Shown: positions 23,111 to 31,736, counted from the stretch's first letter. The stretch: 52,126 bases of DNA from Hoskinsella mucinilytica (GCF_045223415.1 NZ_JBEQZJ010000029.1:1-52126); one strand, 5' to 3'. A program made the numbers and translations. Notes: a model not told the origin generated them from the letters alone.

Positions 23111-24661
23111 TTGAGTAAAGTAATTAGCCTAGAACAGGCAGTTTCTATGATTCCAGATGGCGCTGCAATCGGAATCGGTGGTTTTATCGGATGTGGACAT
23201 CCACAAGAGTTTTCTGTAGGTATTGAGGAATCCTTTTTAAAGACTGGTCATCCAAATAATCTAACGATCATGTTCTCCGCTGGAATCGGTGATGGAACAG
23301 ATAAACTTGGATTAAACAAGTTAGGACATGAAGGATTGTTGAAACGTATCATCGGTGGACATTGGGGATTGATTCCAAAGCTACAAAAAATGGTATTTGA
23401 AAATAAAGTGGAAGGATATAATCTTCCATTAGGTACCATTTCCTTAATGTTCCGTGATATCGCAGGTCATCGTCCTGGTACTTTTACAAAAATCGGTTTA
23501 AAGACTTTTGTAGATCCTCGTATTGAAGGGGCTAAAATGAATGAACGTTCAAAAGAGGACCTTGTAGAGGTAGTGGATCTTCATGGTGAAGAATGGCTAC
23601 TTTATAAGTCTTTCCCATTAAACGTTGCTTTGATTCGTGCTACTTATTGTGATGAGGATGGAAATGCTACCATGGAAAAAGAAGCGGCTACTTTAGATTC
23701 TTTATCTATTGCACAGGCTGCGAAAAATTCCGGTGGTATCGTATTGTTACAGGTGGAGAAGGTTGTAAAAAACGGAACGCTTGATCCTCGTAAGGTTAAG
23801 ATTCCTGGTATTTACGTGGATGGTATCGTCGTATCTCGTCCAGAGAACCACATGCAGACTTATGCGGAACAATATAATCCTGCTTTGAGTGGTGAAGTTA
23901 AGGTTCCGGTGGATTCTATTGCACCTATGGCATTGAATGAACGTAAGGTCATTTGTCGTCGTGCTGCTATGGATCTGGATCCAGCATCTATTATCAATCT
24001 TGGAATCGGTATGCCAGAAGGTATTGCCAATGTTGCCAATGAAGAAGGTTTACCTGGATTGAAGTTAACAGTAGAAGCTGGTGGTATCGGTGGAGTTCCG
24101 AATGCTGGAACTGCTTTTGGTACATGTACCAATCCTGATGCAATCATTGATCAGCCTTATCAGTTTGATTTCTATGATGGTGGTGGACTAGGTCAGGCAT
24201 TTTTAGGTTTGGCTGAATGTGACCGCTATGGAAACATCAATGTTTCTCGTTTTGGACCAAAGATCGCAGGTTGTGGTGGATTTATTAATATTACGCAAAC
24301 CTCACCGATCGTTGTATATTGTGGAACATTTACTGCCGGTGGATTAAAGGTTGAAGTCAAAGATGGTAAATTGAATATTCTTCAAGAAGGTCGTGTAAAG
24401 AAATTCAAACAAGATGTGGAACAAATCACATTCTCAGCTGAATATGCGAAAGAAACAGGACAGAAGGTTTTATATATCACAGAACGTGCTGTATTTGAAT
24501 TGTTGGATGGTGTATTGACCTTAACAGAAATTGCTCCGGGTGTTGATCTTGAAAAAGATGTACTTGGACAAATGGAATTTAAGCCTGCAATCGCAGATGA
24601 TCTGAAGTTGATGGATGAGCGTCTATTCAAACCTGAAATCATGGGATTGTTAGAAAAATAA
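23111..24661 (+). CDS. Acyl-CoA:acetate/propionate-type CoA-transferase (YdiF/Pct family)
   Basis: 516 residues with alpha and beta CoA-transferase domains fused in one chain, as in propionate CoA-transferase and YdiF. The N-terminal 'GAAIGIGGFIGCGHPQEF' and the catalytic glutamate Glu322 in 'LTVEAGGIGGVPNAG' are clear. Coming directly after crt, it probably moves CoA from butyryl-CoA to acetate and so releases butyrate; acetoacetyl-CoA or propionyl-CoA are alternative substrates. The start is TTG, chosen because AAGGAGG lies eight bases upstream and the family's N-terminus begins at that point. No butyrate kinase or phosphotransbutyrylase is in the window. A terminator follows. Confidence 0.85.
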   Translation: MSKVISLEQAVSMIPDGAAIGIGGFIGCGHPQEFSVGIEESFLKTGHPNNLTIMFSAGIGDGTDKLGLNKLGHEGLLKRIIGGHWGLIPKLQKMVFENKVEGYNLPLGTISLMFRDIAGHRPGTFTKIGLKTFVDPRIEGAKMNERSKEDLVEVVDLHGEEWLLYKSFPLNVALIRATYCDEDGNATMEKEAATLDSLSIAQAAKNSGGIVLLQVEKVVKNGTLDPRKVKIPGIYVDGIVVSRPENHMQTYAEQYNPALSGEVKVPVDSIAPMALNERKVICRRAAMDLDPASIINLGIGMPEGIANVANEEGLPGLKLTVEAGGIGGVPNAGTAFGTCTNPDAIIDQPYQFDFYDGGGLGQAFLGLAECDRYGNINVSRFGPKIAGCGGFINITQTSPIVVYCGTFTAGGLKVEVKDGKLNILQEGRVKKFKQDVEQITFSAEYAKETGQKVLYITERAVFELLDGVLTLTEIAPGVDLEKDVLGQMEFKPAIADDLKLMDERLFKPEIMGLLEK

Positions 24662-24683
24662 GGGTCAGAAATGATCCTTTTTT
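24660..24683 (+). terminator. Terminator of the CoA-transferase gene
   Basis: AAGGGTCA-GAAA-TGATCCTT (eight pairs, one G-T) followed by TTTTT. Confidence 0.8.
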
Positions 24684-24721
24684 CAATTATGCCATGAAGA
24701 TAGCCAACTTTTCCGAAACGA

Positions 24722-24749
24722 TTTACAAATGAAGGGTATTTGATATAAT
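24722..24749 (+). promoter_or_regulatory. Promoter of the candidate structured RNA
   Basis: TTTACA (24722-24727), 16 bases, TATAAT (24744-24749). Transcription should start near 24756. Confidence 0.65.
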
Positions 24750-24755
24750 AAAACT

Positions 24756-25003
24756 GTAAAGAGGCGTATCACACTTGATGAGAGTGTTGATATAGATCAT
24801 TTTGGGAAGAGCTGGTGGAGATTCCCCTTATCTTAGAGATCAGCTTGTAAGAAATGATCAGTTGGTCATCGTTTCGTGGAAGCATGTTGGTAGTGGAATA
24901 GGTAATATTGTAGTAGTAGCATAGCAGGTAGTAAATATAATGGAGAAACGTTGATCAGCGAAAGAGATGCAATTGGCAAATGAGTCGATTGTGTCTTTTT
25001 TTT
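24756..25003 (+). ncRNA. Candidate structured non-coding RNA, about 250 nt, family not recognised
   Basis: This 400-base gene-free stretch has a clean promoter at one end and a terminator at the other, with no credible open frame. Between them are stems visible by eye. Hairpin 1 is ATCACACT with AGTGTTGAT (24768-24791). Domain 2 is closed by GATCATTT / AAATGATC (24795-24859), with an inner AGCTG / CAGCT (24810-24814, 24841-24845). In domain 2, GGGAA / TTCCC (24804-24808, 24822-24826) would cross the inner stem and form a pseudoknot. Domain 3 is closed by GGTCATCGTTTC / GAAACGTTGATC (24864-24956, eleven pairs around one mismatch). It lacks the SRP 'GGTCCGGAAGG'-type core and tmRNA features. 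6S RNA, raiA RNA or an undescribed class are possible. Confidence 0.55.
24961..25003 (+). terminator. Terminator of the candidate structured RNA
   Basis: A fifteen-pair stem (24961-24975 with 24986-25000, several G-U), ten-base loop, and a T-run of eight. Confidence 0.8.
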
Positions 25004-25069
25004 CTATCTGATATGGTTGTTTTTTCATTGTTGCGGTATAATGGATGAAAAAGAATAGGAGTGAAAGAA

Positions 25070-26104
25070 ATGATAAGTTTTAGAAATGATTATAGTGAGG
25101 GCGCTTGTCCTGAAATATTAGAAGCAATGGTGAAGTCCAATGAGGTACAACATGTAGGCTATGGTGAAGATGAGTGTTGTGAAGCAGCAAAAAAAGCGAT
25201 AAAAAAGGTATTACAATATGATGCTTGTGATATTCATTTTCTTGTAGGAGGGACACAAGCCAATTTAACTGTGATTTCCTCTATTCTTCGTCCTTATGAA
25301 GCCGTGATTGCAGTAGATAGCGGACATATCAATGTACATGAAACAGGATCGATCGAAGCAACTGGACATAAGGTCGTGATTGCCGAAGGGAAAGATGGTT
25401 TATTAACGGTTGAAGGAATACGAAAAGCAGTAGAACAACATGAAGATGAGCATATGGTCAAACCGGCAATGATCTATATCTCTAATGCGACGGAAATTGG
25501 CACCATCTATCATAAAAAAGAGCTACAAGCATTACGTGAGGTTTGTGATGAGCTTGGATTGTATTTGTTTATGGATGGTGCACGTCTTGGTGCGGCATTA
25601 AGTGCAGAAGACAATGATGTAGAATTTGACGATTTATGTAAGTATTGTGATGTGTTTTATATCGGTGGAACCAAGAATGGAGCGTTGTTCGGTGAAGCAG
25701 TGGTCATCGTTCATGATGAATTAAAAAAGAATTTTCGTTATATGATCAAACAACGTGGAGGTATGCTTGCGAAAGGATGGCTATTAGGTACTCAGTTTCA
25801 GGTGTTATTTGAACAGGGCTTATACTTGTCCAGTGCACTTCATGCCAATCGATTAGCACAAAAAATGCAAAAAGCTATGTTAGATTTAAAGATTCCTATG
25901 TTTATTCAAACAACGACGAATCAGATTTTTCCGATCTTAAAGCAAAATATCATTGAAAAACTTCAAACATCATATGCATTTCAAGTATGGGAGAAATTGG
26001 ATGATGCAACTACCGCAATGCGTTTTGTGACCTCTTGGGCAACCAAAGAGGAGGATGTTGATGCATTCATTGAGGATTTACGTATGTTGATGAGGGAAGA
26101 GTAG
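25070..26104 (+). CDS. ltaE: Low-specificity L-threonine aldolase
   Basis: 344 residues of the PLP-dependent beta-eliminating lyase / threonine aldolase family, which split threonine to glycine and acetaldehyde. Landmarks are 'RNDYSEGACPEI' at the N-terminus, 'FLVGGTQANLTVI', the PLP-contacting 'FMDGARLGAAL' near 167-177 and the PLP lysine Lys202 in 'YIGGTKNGALFGE'. The ATG at 25070 follows AGGAG by eight bases; the in-frame GTG at 25061 overlaps that site. A TATAAT at 25037-25042 suggests a promoter after the RNA terminator. The HAD gene starts two bases after the stop, so they form one unit. Confidence 0.92.
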   Translation: MISFRNDYSEGACPEILEAMVKSNEVQHVGYGEDECCEAAKKAIKKVLQYDACDIHFLVGGTQANLTVISSILRPYEAVIAVDSGHINVHETGSIEATGHKVVIAEGKDGLLTVEGIRKAVEQHEDEHMVKPAMIYISNATEIGTIYHKKELQALREVCDELGLYLFMDGARLGAALSAEDNDVEFDDLCKYCDVFYIGGTKNGALFGEAVVIVHDELKKNFRYMIKQRGGMLAKGWLLGTQFQVLFEQGLYLSSALHANRLAQKMQKAMLDLKIPMFIQTTTNQIFPILKQNIIEKLQTSYAFQVWEKLDDATTAMRFVTSWATKEEDVDAFIEDLRMLMREE

Positions 26105-26105
26105 G

Positions 26106-26885
26106 ATGGAGAAAAAATATTTTTTCTTTGATATCGATGGTACACTAACCGGTATTCAACATCATGGTCTTGTATTGGAAAGTACCAAACAAGCCGTAAG
26201 CATAGCGAAAGAAAAAGGACATTTTTTAGCGATTGCGACAGGAAGACCATATTATTTTGCGAAAGAAATAGCGAAAGAGGTGGGAATAGAGCATTTGGTT
26301 TGTAATGGTGGAAATGATTTATATATCCAACATCGCTGTATCAAGCATGAGCCATTAGACCATACACTATGTATGGAAGTAATCAAAGAATGTATGGATA
26401 AGGGAATCAGTTTTTGTGTTTCGATCGATGACTCTACGAAACGTTTTACCCATACAAAACAATTTGTAAAAGATCTTCATGGAGATCATTTTATTGGGGA
26501 GCTTCAAGTGATGCAACATCTGGATTATCAACAATTTGATCAAATTGAACGTATCATCATTGCATTACCAAAAGGTATGGAAGAAACAATGAGCGCATTT
26601 CAGAAATATGGAATGCCAATGAGATATCATGAGAATTCTTGTATTCTTGAGCCGGATCATAAAGATGAGGGAATCGTGGCAATGATGGATATCCTGCAAC
26701 AGCCAATGGATCATGTCGTTGTGTTTGGTGATAGTAGAAATGATATTGGTATGTTTCAAAAAGCACCATTTTCCATCGCAATGGGAAATGCCATAGAGGA
26801 TATAAAACAACTTTCCGATTATGTGACCTTGGATTGTGATCATGATGGTATTTATCATGCCATGAAGCATTTTCATTGGATTTGA
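26106..26885 (+). CDS. HAD-superfamily phosphatase (Cof type)
   Basis: 259 residues. The nucleophile motif 'FFDIDGTLTG' is at the N-terminus and motif IV is 'VVVFGDSRNDIGMF' near residues 205-218. The region between has the size of a C2B-type cap, placing it in the Cof/YidA subgroup of sugar-phosphate or cofactor phosphatases. The substrate is unknown. It begins two bases after ltaE and ends one base before the next ATG, so all three genes are translated from one message. The co-expression with threonine aldolase and a regulator offers no firm clue to the substrate. Confidence 0.9.
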   Translation: MEKKYFFFDIDGTLTGIQHHGLVLESTKQAVSIAKEKGHFLAIATGRPYYFAKEIAKEVGIEHLVCNGGNDLYIQHRCIKHEPLDHTLCMEVIKECMDKGISFCVSIDDSTKRFTHTKQFVKDLHGDHFIGELQVMQHLDYQQFDQIERIIIALPKGMEETMSAFQKYGMPMRYHENSCILEPDHKDEGIVAMMDILQQPMDHVVVFGDSRNDIGMFQKAPFSIAMGNAIEDIKQLSDYVTLDCDHDGIYHAMKHFHWI

Positions 26886-26886
26886 T

Positions 26887-28101
26887 ATGGAAACGATCAC
26901 AGGCTATTTGATTCGTTATCATCGATTGAAACAGAATCTTTCTCAAGAAGGGCTTTGTAAAGGGATTTGTGTGGTTTCCTACCTCAGTAAGATCGAACAA
27001 GGAAAAGTATGTGCAGATCCAGAAATTATACATGCACTTTGGAAACGTCTACAAATAACATATGAAGATGATCCCACATTCTTACATCAATATCGTCAAA
27101 TGTTTCATATCTATTTTGAAAATTGGCTACTTAGAATTCCACAAGATAGTAATGTGCAACAAATTCGTAGGCAACATGATAAGCTGATATCATCCCCATT
27201 ATGTTTATATGTTTCTCTATTTGAACTTTATGAAACAAAAGAGCTAGACAAACGAAAAAAGATCTTACAGGAGCTGTCTGAATTTGAAACATATATGGAG
27301 GAAGCTCAATCCTTTTTATATCATTTGGCTTATTTTGATCATGATGTTTTTGAGGAACAAATCGATCATTTAAAGAAAGCAAGTAGAATACAAGCTTGTA
27401 GTATTTCCTATTTATATCTTGGAAATTGTTGCTTTGTGAAAGGGTCCTATAGCGAATCCTTGGAATATTTTCAAAAGGCGTTATTATTGGGTAATGAGGA
27501 AGGAATGTTTCAAATTAGTACCAATGCGTTGTTGATGATAGGAAATTGTTATTCTAACTTAGGTGTAGAACAATTGATGCTACGCTATTATAAAAAGGCA
27601 ATGTTGGCAGCACGTGCCATACAAGATGAACATACGTTAAAAGCGGTATATTATAATTTAGGAGCGACCTATCAATGTTGGAGAAAAAATGAAGAAGCGA
27701 TTTTGTATTTAGAAAAAGCAATGGATGAAGATGATCCTTATCAATGCTTTATGATCTATCACAAATTGGCACTTGCCTATGAAGAACTTGGAAGAATTCA
27801 AGAGGGTAGAGAAATACTTCATAAAATGGAGAAAATCTATCAGCCTGATTTTTCTAAAGAAACAAGACTTTTGTATGAGTTTGTATGCCTTCGTTATGAA
27901 AAGGATCCGATCACAAATCCACATTACCAAGAAGTATTAGAAGATATTTGTTTCAAATATTATCCTTTTATTCATCATGGCATCATGCTACAACACAGTC
28001 AATATTTGATAGAAGTATATGTACATCAAAGAAGATATAAAGATGCGATGCAGTTGATGAAATTGAGTAATAAAAAGGATTTTCCTTTAGATGGCATATA
28101 A
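26887..28101 (+). CDS. XRE-type HTH regulator with TPR-like repeats
   Basis: 404 residues. The first 60 form a Cro/C1-type helix-turn-helix ('YHRLKQNLSQEGLCKGICVVSYLSKIEQGK'). The rest is alpha-helical with several tetratricopeptide-like repeats, for example 'YLYLGNCCFVKGSYSESLEYFQKALLLG' and 'AVYYNLGATYQCWRKNEEAILYLEKAMDED'. This architecture is that of the Rgg/PlcR/PrgX-like (RRNPP) class, many of which bind peptide signals in the TPR groove. No ribosome-binding site is visible before the ATG, so translation is probably coupled to the HAD gene. I find no obvious signal-peptide gene next to it. It may regulate its own operon or the following MFS gene. Confidence 0.85.
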   Translation: METITGYLIRYHRLKQNLSQEGLCKGICVVSYLSKIEQGKVCADPEIIHALWKRLQITYEDDPTFLHQYRQMFHIYFENWLLRIPQDSNVQQIRRQHDKLISSPLCLYVSLFELYETKELDKRKKILQELSEFETYMEEAQSFLYHLAYFDHDVFEEQIDHLKKASRIQACSISYLYLGNCCFVKGSYSESLEYFQKALLLGNEEGMFQISTNALLMIGNCYSNLGVEQLMLRYYKKAMLAARAIQDEHTLKAVYYNLGATYQCWRKNEEAILYLEKAMDEDDPYQCFMIYHKLALAYEELGRIQEGREILHKMEKIYQPDFSKETRLLYEFVCLRYEKDPITNPHYQEVLEDICFKYYPFIHHGIMLQHSQYLIEVYVHQRRYKDAMQLMKLSNKKDFPLDGI

Positions 28102-28113
28102 AATAACACTAAG

Positions 28114-28156
28114 CTCTATATTTGAGTGTATATTTTCTCAAATATAGGGTGTTTTT
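28114..28156 (+). terminator. Terminator after the XRE-TPR gene
   Basis: CTCTATATTTGAG / CTCAAATATAGGG long stem with a ten-base loop, followed by TTTTTATTT. Confidence 0.8.
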
Positions 28157-28202
28157 ATTTACTAAAATCTTCTGTATACTATATACGACAGGAGTGATGT
28201 AA

Positions 28203-29429
28203 ATGAAACAAACATTATGGAGCCACGATTTCAGTATCATAACCATAGGGACATTGATCAGTGCCATAGGTGGAGTCGCCATGAATTTTGCTTTTTCTAT
28301 TGTAGTCTTTGATCAAACAAGTAGTACGATGTTAACAGGTATCTTTTCAGCTATCTCTTTTATTCCTTCGATCATACTTCCGATCATTGCCGCACCCTAT
28401 GTGGATCGTTGTTCCAGAAAAAAACTAATCGTAAGGATTGATGCAGGAAACGGTGGTTTATTCCTACTGTTCGCTTTATTTTTGATGAATCACGATTTTT
28501 CTTACCTTTCTTATCTTTTGTTTTCCTTTGTGACAGGTTGTAGTAATGCTGTTTATTCTCTCGCATATCAAGCATTATATCCAGATTTGATACCAAAAGG
28601 TTTTGCGCAAAAAGGATATGCGATTTCATCCATGATTTATCCAAGTGTTTCTGCTCTTTTTACACCAATTGCATCTATGATCTATATCCATTATGGGGTC
28701 GCTATGATTTGTGTTTTACAAGGGGTGCTGTTGTTAGGGGCATCATTTTTTGAAAAGATGATTCGTTTTAAAGAAATCAAATCACAAAAATTGAGCCACT
28801 TTTCTTTTAAAGAATATCGCAATGATTTCATTCAAGGATTTCAGTATTTGAAAAAAGAGAAAGGTATTCGTAATATTTATACTTATATGGCGATTACCAA
28901 TGCCACAGGTAATGGTGTCAATATGATGACAATGGCGATGTTTCAATCCTCACATGTGTTAACGACAACGATGTATGCGTTATTGACAACAGCGGAAACC
29001 CTAGGTAGAATGATAGGAGGAATCGTTCATTATTTTATCAAAATACCTTACCAAAAACGCTATACCGTTGCATTGCGTGTATATGAAATCTATCAATTAT
29101 TGGATTGTTCCTTGTTGTTGATTGCTTATCCATTGATGATGATCAATCGATTTCTTGCAGGTTTTCTTGGTGTGAATTCATTGAATATCAGAGAATCTAG
29201 TACACAAAGCTATTTACCGACTGAGATGAGAGCAAGAGTATCAGCATTTTTCAATGTATTTGTAAGCCTTGGTGTCATGTTGGTACAATTATTGACTGGG
29301 GCACTAGGGGAATTGTTTTCCTATCAAACAGTAGCGGTCGGCTTATCTGTTAGTTGTATGGTATTCATTTATGTGATTGTGATTCGAAATCAAAAAGAAA
29401 TCAAAATGATATTTAATCGTGAAGTATGA
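28203..29429 (+). CDS. MFS transporter
   Basis: 408 residues with about 12 hydrophobic helices. After helix 2 comes the MFS loop motif in a variant form ('YVDRCSRKKLIVRIDAGNGG'), and a second cytoplasmic loop follows residue 190 ('FKEYRNDFIQGFQYLKKEKGIR'). The layout resembles MFS drug/macrolide exporters (DHA3-like), but the substrate cannot be assigned. AGGAG lies eight bases before the ATG, and TATACT at 28175-28180 may be a -10 box. It follows the XRE-TPR regulator across a terminator and is followed by a Nudix gene after 24 bases with which it may be co-transcribed. Confidence 0.87.
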   Translation: MKQTLWSHDFSIITIGTLISAIGGVAMNFAFSIVVFDQTSSTMLTGIFSAISFIPSIILPIIAAPYVDRCSRKKLIVRIDAGNGGLFLLFALFLMNHDFSYLSYLLFSFVTGCSNAVYSLAYQALYPDLIPKGFAQKGYAISSMIYPSVSALFTPIASMIYIHYGVAMICVLQGVLLLGASFFEKMIRFKEIKSQKLSHFSFKEYRNDFIQGFQYLKKEKGIRNIYTYMAITNATGNGVNMMTMAMFQSSHVLTTTMYALLTTAETLGRMIGGIVHYFIKIPYQKRYTVALRVYEIYQLLDCSLLLIAYPLMMINRFLAGFLGVNSLNIRESSTQSYLPTEMRARVSAFFNVFVSLGVMLVQLLTGALGELFSYQTVAVGLSVSCMVFIYVIVIRNQKEIKMIFNREV

Positions 29430-29453
29430 TGTCATAAGGAAGAAGGATATAAG

Positions 29454-29867
29454 ATGAGAGTAAATCAATATGCGATAGGACAGATAGAAGATGAAAAATT
29501 AAAATTTGCGGTCATGATTTGTACGTATCAAAAGAAGCTAGTTTTTGTTCAACATAAGCTTAGAAGTACATTAGAATTTCCCGGTGGGCATAGAGAGCAA
29601 CAAGAGTTGATACAGCATTGTGCCAAAAGGGAGTTATGGGAAGAAACAGGAGCTTTAAACTTTGTGTTAACACCACAATGTATTTATGGTGTGAAACAAG
29701 AACATGAAGAAGAAAGTTATGGGATGTTATATACTGGAGAAATCTTTGAATTTGAAGATATCCCGAGTGTTAGTGAGATCAAAGCACGATTTTTATTGGA
29801 TACACTGCCAACTCATTGGACCTATCCTCAAATACAACCCTATCTTTATGAATTTATAAAAAAATAG
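29454..29867 (+). CDS. Nudix hydrolase
   Basis: 137 residues with a complete Nudix box: a Gly, five residues, Glu, seven residues, then Arg-Glu-x-x-Glu-Glu-x-Gly ('RELWEETG'), at residues 45-66. Such enzymes hydrolyse nucleoside diphosphates linked to another group. The overall size and 'LEFPGGH' lead-in recall the small MutT/YtkD-like group that cleans oxidised nucleotides, but the exact substrate is open. AAGGAAGAAGG precedes the ATG. It lies 24 bases after the MFS gene and ends at a bidirectional terminator. Confidence 0.9.
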   Translation: MRVNQYAIGQIEDEKLKFAVMICTYQKKLVFVQHKLRSTLEFPGGHREQQELIQHCAKRELWEETGALNFVLTPQCIYGVKQEHEEESYGMLYTGEIFEFEDIPSVSEIKARFLLDTLPTHWTYPQIQPYLYEFIKK

Positions 29868-29870
29868 AAA

Positions 29871-29912
29871 AAAGCAATGAGTACAAGAGATTGTCTTAAC
29901 TCATTGCTTTAT
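29871..29912. terminator. Bidirectional terminator between Nudix and esterase genes
   Basis: AAAGCAATGAGT / ACTCATTGCTTT perfect twelve-pair stem with A and T runs. Confidence 0.88.
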
Positions 29913-30664
29913 TTCTGTAGTAGGAAGGGAATAGCGTAAGGTAATTCCTGTTCCCAACTTGCTTCGTTATGCTTACCTTTGACATGTTGAAAAGGAAACA
30001 CAGTCACATCTTTTTGTATCAAGGCATTGGTGATATATAAATTTCTTTGGGTACCATAAGACAATGCCGTTTTTGATCGAAATTCGTCGCTTCCCCAGGA
30101 AATGAATACTCTACTTTCTGCTAGCTTGCATTCCTTAAGATCCTGTTTGATATCCTCCATAACAGGATAAAGAAAACTAGAGAAGCATCCGGCCATAGAA
30201 AAGGTGCTGTTATGACGAAGGATAGTGTATAGTGCCATTAATCCACCCATGCTGCTTCCTGCAATGCCTGTATGCAAACGTGTTTTCTTTGTTCGATAAT
30301 GTTTATCGATCCATGGCTTCAGCTCTTCCACTACCCAATCCATGAGCATAGCACCTCTTCCTTCGATGTGTCCGATATATGCATCCTCAAAGTCATATGG
30401 TGAGAATTCCTCTAATCGTTTATTTCCTTCATGGTTGCATTCGATACCGACAACAATGAGTTGCGTATCTGTTTGATCCAGGTAGTCCTTTAAGCCCCAA
30501 CTTTTTCCATAGGTGGCATCTTCATTAGAAAACAAATTATGTCCATCGTACATATAAAAGACCGGGTATTTCTTACGTCCCTTTTCATATCCCTTTGGTG
30601 TATAAATATGAAGGGTACGCATTGTATCAAAACATGACATGTAGATTTCCTTTTTTTCTACCAT
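29909..30664 (-). CDS. Alpha/beta-hydrolase, esterase D / Fes-like family
   Basis: 251 residues with an alpha/beta-hydrolase fold. The nucleophile elbow is 'GIAGSSMGGLMAL' (Gly-x-Ser-x-Gly), the oxyanion area 'PVFYMYDGHNLF' lies near residue 35 and the catalytic His is probably in 'VKGKHNEASWEQELPYA'. That set matches putative esterases of the Fes/YieL/esterase D group, which cleave siderophores, acetyl esters or S-formylglutathione. No secretion signal is seen, so it is cytoplasmic. The ATG at 30664 follows minus-strand GAGGTG by six bases; the GTG at 30673 overlaps that site. It is divergent from the YhhN-like gene, with two facing TATAAT elements between them. Confidence 0.88.
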   Translation of the reverse strand: MVEKKEIYMSCFDTMRTLHIYTPKGYEKGRKKYPVFYMYDGHNLFSNEDATYGKSWGLKDYLDQTDTQLIVVGIECNHEGNKRLEEFSPYDFEDAYIGHIEGRGAMLMDWVVEELKPWIDKHYRTKKTRLHTGIAGSSMGGLMALYTILRHNSTFSMAGCFSSFLYPVMEDIKQDLKECKLAESRVFISWGSDEFRSKTALSYGTQRNLYITNALIQKDVTVFPFQHVKGKHNEASWEQELPYAIPFLLQK

Positions 30665-30748
30665 TTCGATCACCTCAAATTTCTGTTTGGTAGTAATTAT
30701 ATCATAAAAATTAGCATCGTGTTATAATGAAATCAGGAGATGGTGAAA

Positions 30749-31423
30749 ATGATGATCGTAGGGTATGTGTTTGCTTTGTTTATCATGATATATTACATCT
30801 ATAGACCTCATCTGAATGCATTTACGACTCTTGGATGGAAGACATGTTCTTCTCTATGTTTTTTAACCATTGGCATCTTGTGGATGCTTATGAATCATCA
30901 TACGTTTGGAACATGGATGGTAGTAGGACTTTTTATGGGTCTTATGGGAGATGTCTTTTTAAATCTTACCCCTTGTTATCCAAAGAAAGAAACGCTATGG
31001 TTTCTAATGGGATTGGGAAGCTTTTTGATAGGCCATCTGGCATATGTATATGCGCTATATCGTACTTCTATTCTTTATAGTGTGCTTTTGATCATCGGAT
31101 GTGCCTTTGTTTCCTTTATTCTTTTGTTGTTTCTTCAAAGAAAGAACTTTATTTCACTTCAGGAAATGTTTTTACCGGCATTTGTGTATGCGACAGTGAT
31201 TTTGTTTTTTGAAATGCAATGCTTAGTTTGGTTATTTGATCAAATACAGGTGTTTACGATCGTATTGAATATCGGTTCCATGCTTTTTGTGCTAAGTGAT
31301 TTGATATTATTGTTTATATTGTTTGGCGATAAAGATACTAAGACTATGACAAGAATGAATTTAACTACCTATTATCTTGCGCAAATGTGTCTTGCGACAA
31401 CCATTTTATTATACAAAGCATAG
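30749..31423 (+). CDS. YhhN (TMEM86-like, lysoplasmalogenase) family membrane protein
   Basis: About 224 residues and eight predicted membrane helices. It has the YhhN family blocks 'GLFMGLMGDVFLNL', 'LGSFLIGHLAYVYAL', 'GSMLFVLSDLILLFILF' and 'TTYYLAQMCLATTILL'. In animals the family member TMEM86 hydrolyses lysoplasmalogens. Plasmalogens are common in strict anaerobes, so a lipid role is plausible, but bacterial function is little studied. Start: AGGAG lies nine bases before 30749; ATG 30740 abuts it. TATAAT at 30723-30728 supplies a -10 element. Confidence 0.82.
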   Translation: MMIVGYVFALFIMIYYIYRPHLNAFTTLGWKTCSSLCFLTIGILWMLMNHHTFGTWMVVGLFMGLMGDVFLNLTPCYPKKETLWFLMGLGSFLIGHLAYVYALYRTSILYSVLLIIGCAFVSFILLLFLQRKNFISLQEMFLPAFVYATVILFFEMQCLVWLFDQIQVFTIVLNIGSMLFVLSDLILLFILFGDKDTKTMTRMNLTTYYLAQMCLATTILLYKA

Positions 31424-31426
31424 GAA

Positions 31427-31455
31427 TTGTAGGATACACCATACTATGGTATAGT
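31427..31455 (+). promoter_or_regulatory. Promoter of the glutaredoxin-like gene
   Basis: TTGTAG (31427-31432), 17 bases, TATAGT (31450-31455). Confidence 0.6.
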
Positions 31456-31475
31456 GAATACAAGAGGTGATTCCT

Positions 31476-31736
31476 ATGAAAAAGATAACAATGATGTATT
31501 TGAAAAATTGTCCTTATTGTAAAAAAGCGCAAGCATGGATGGAAGAATTATTTGAAGAACATCCAGCATATCGCAACATTGAATTAGAAAGAATTGAAGA
31601 AAGTGAACAACCTGAGATTGCAGATACCTTGGATTATTGGTATGTGCCAAGCTACTTTGTAGATGGCATCAAGGTTCATGAAGGGGTTGCCACAAAGGAA
31701 AAGATTCAAGACGTATTTGAAAAAGCTATGAAGTAA
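31476..31736 (+). CDS. Glutaredoxin/thioredoxin-fold protein with CPYC motif
   Basis: 86 residues. The redox motif 'KNCPYCKKAQAWMEELF' near the N-terminus, a cis-proline segment ('YWYVPSYFVDG') and a final helix give a minimal glutaredoxin fold. It should be a cytosolic thiol oxidoreductase; the reductant and target are unknown. The ATG at 31476 follows AGAGGTG; a GTG at 31467 overlaps that site. It is monocistronic, with its own promoter and a strong bidirectional terminator. Confidence 0.87.
   Translation: MKKITMMYLKNCPYCKKAQAWMEELFEEHPAYRNIELERIEESEQPEIADTLDYWYVPSYFVDGIKVHEGVATKEKIQDVFEKAMK

Noticed and set aside
24854..24901. Short open frame of 15 codons inside the structured RNA, considered as a signal peptide for the XRE-TPR regulator
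   Set aside because: There is no ribosome-binding site, and it lies within a predicted stem.
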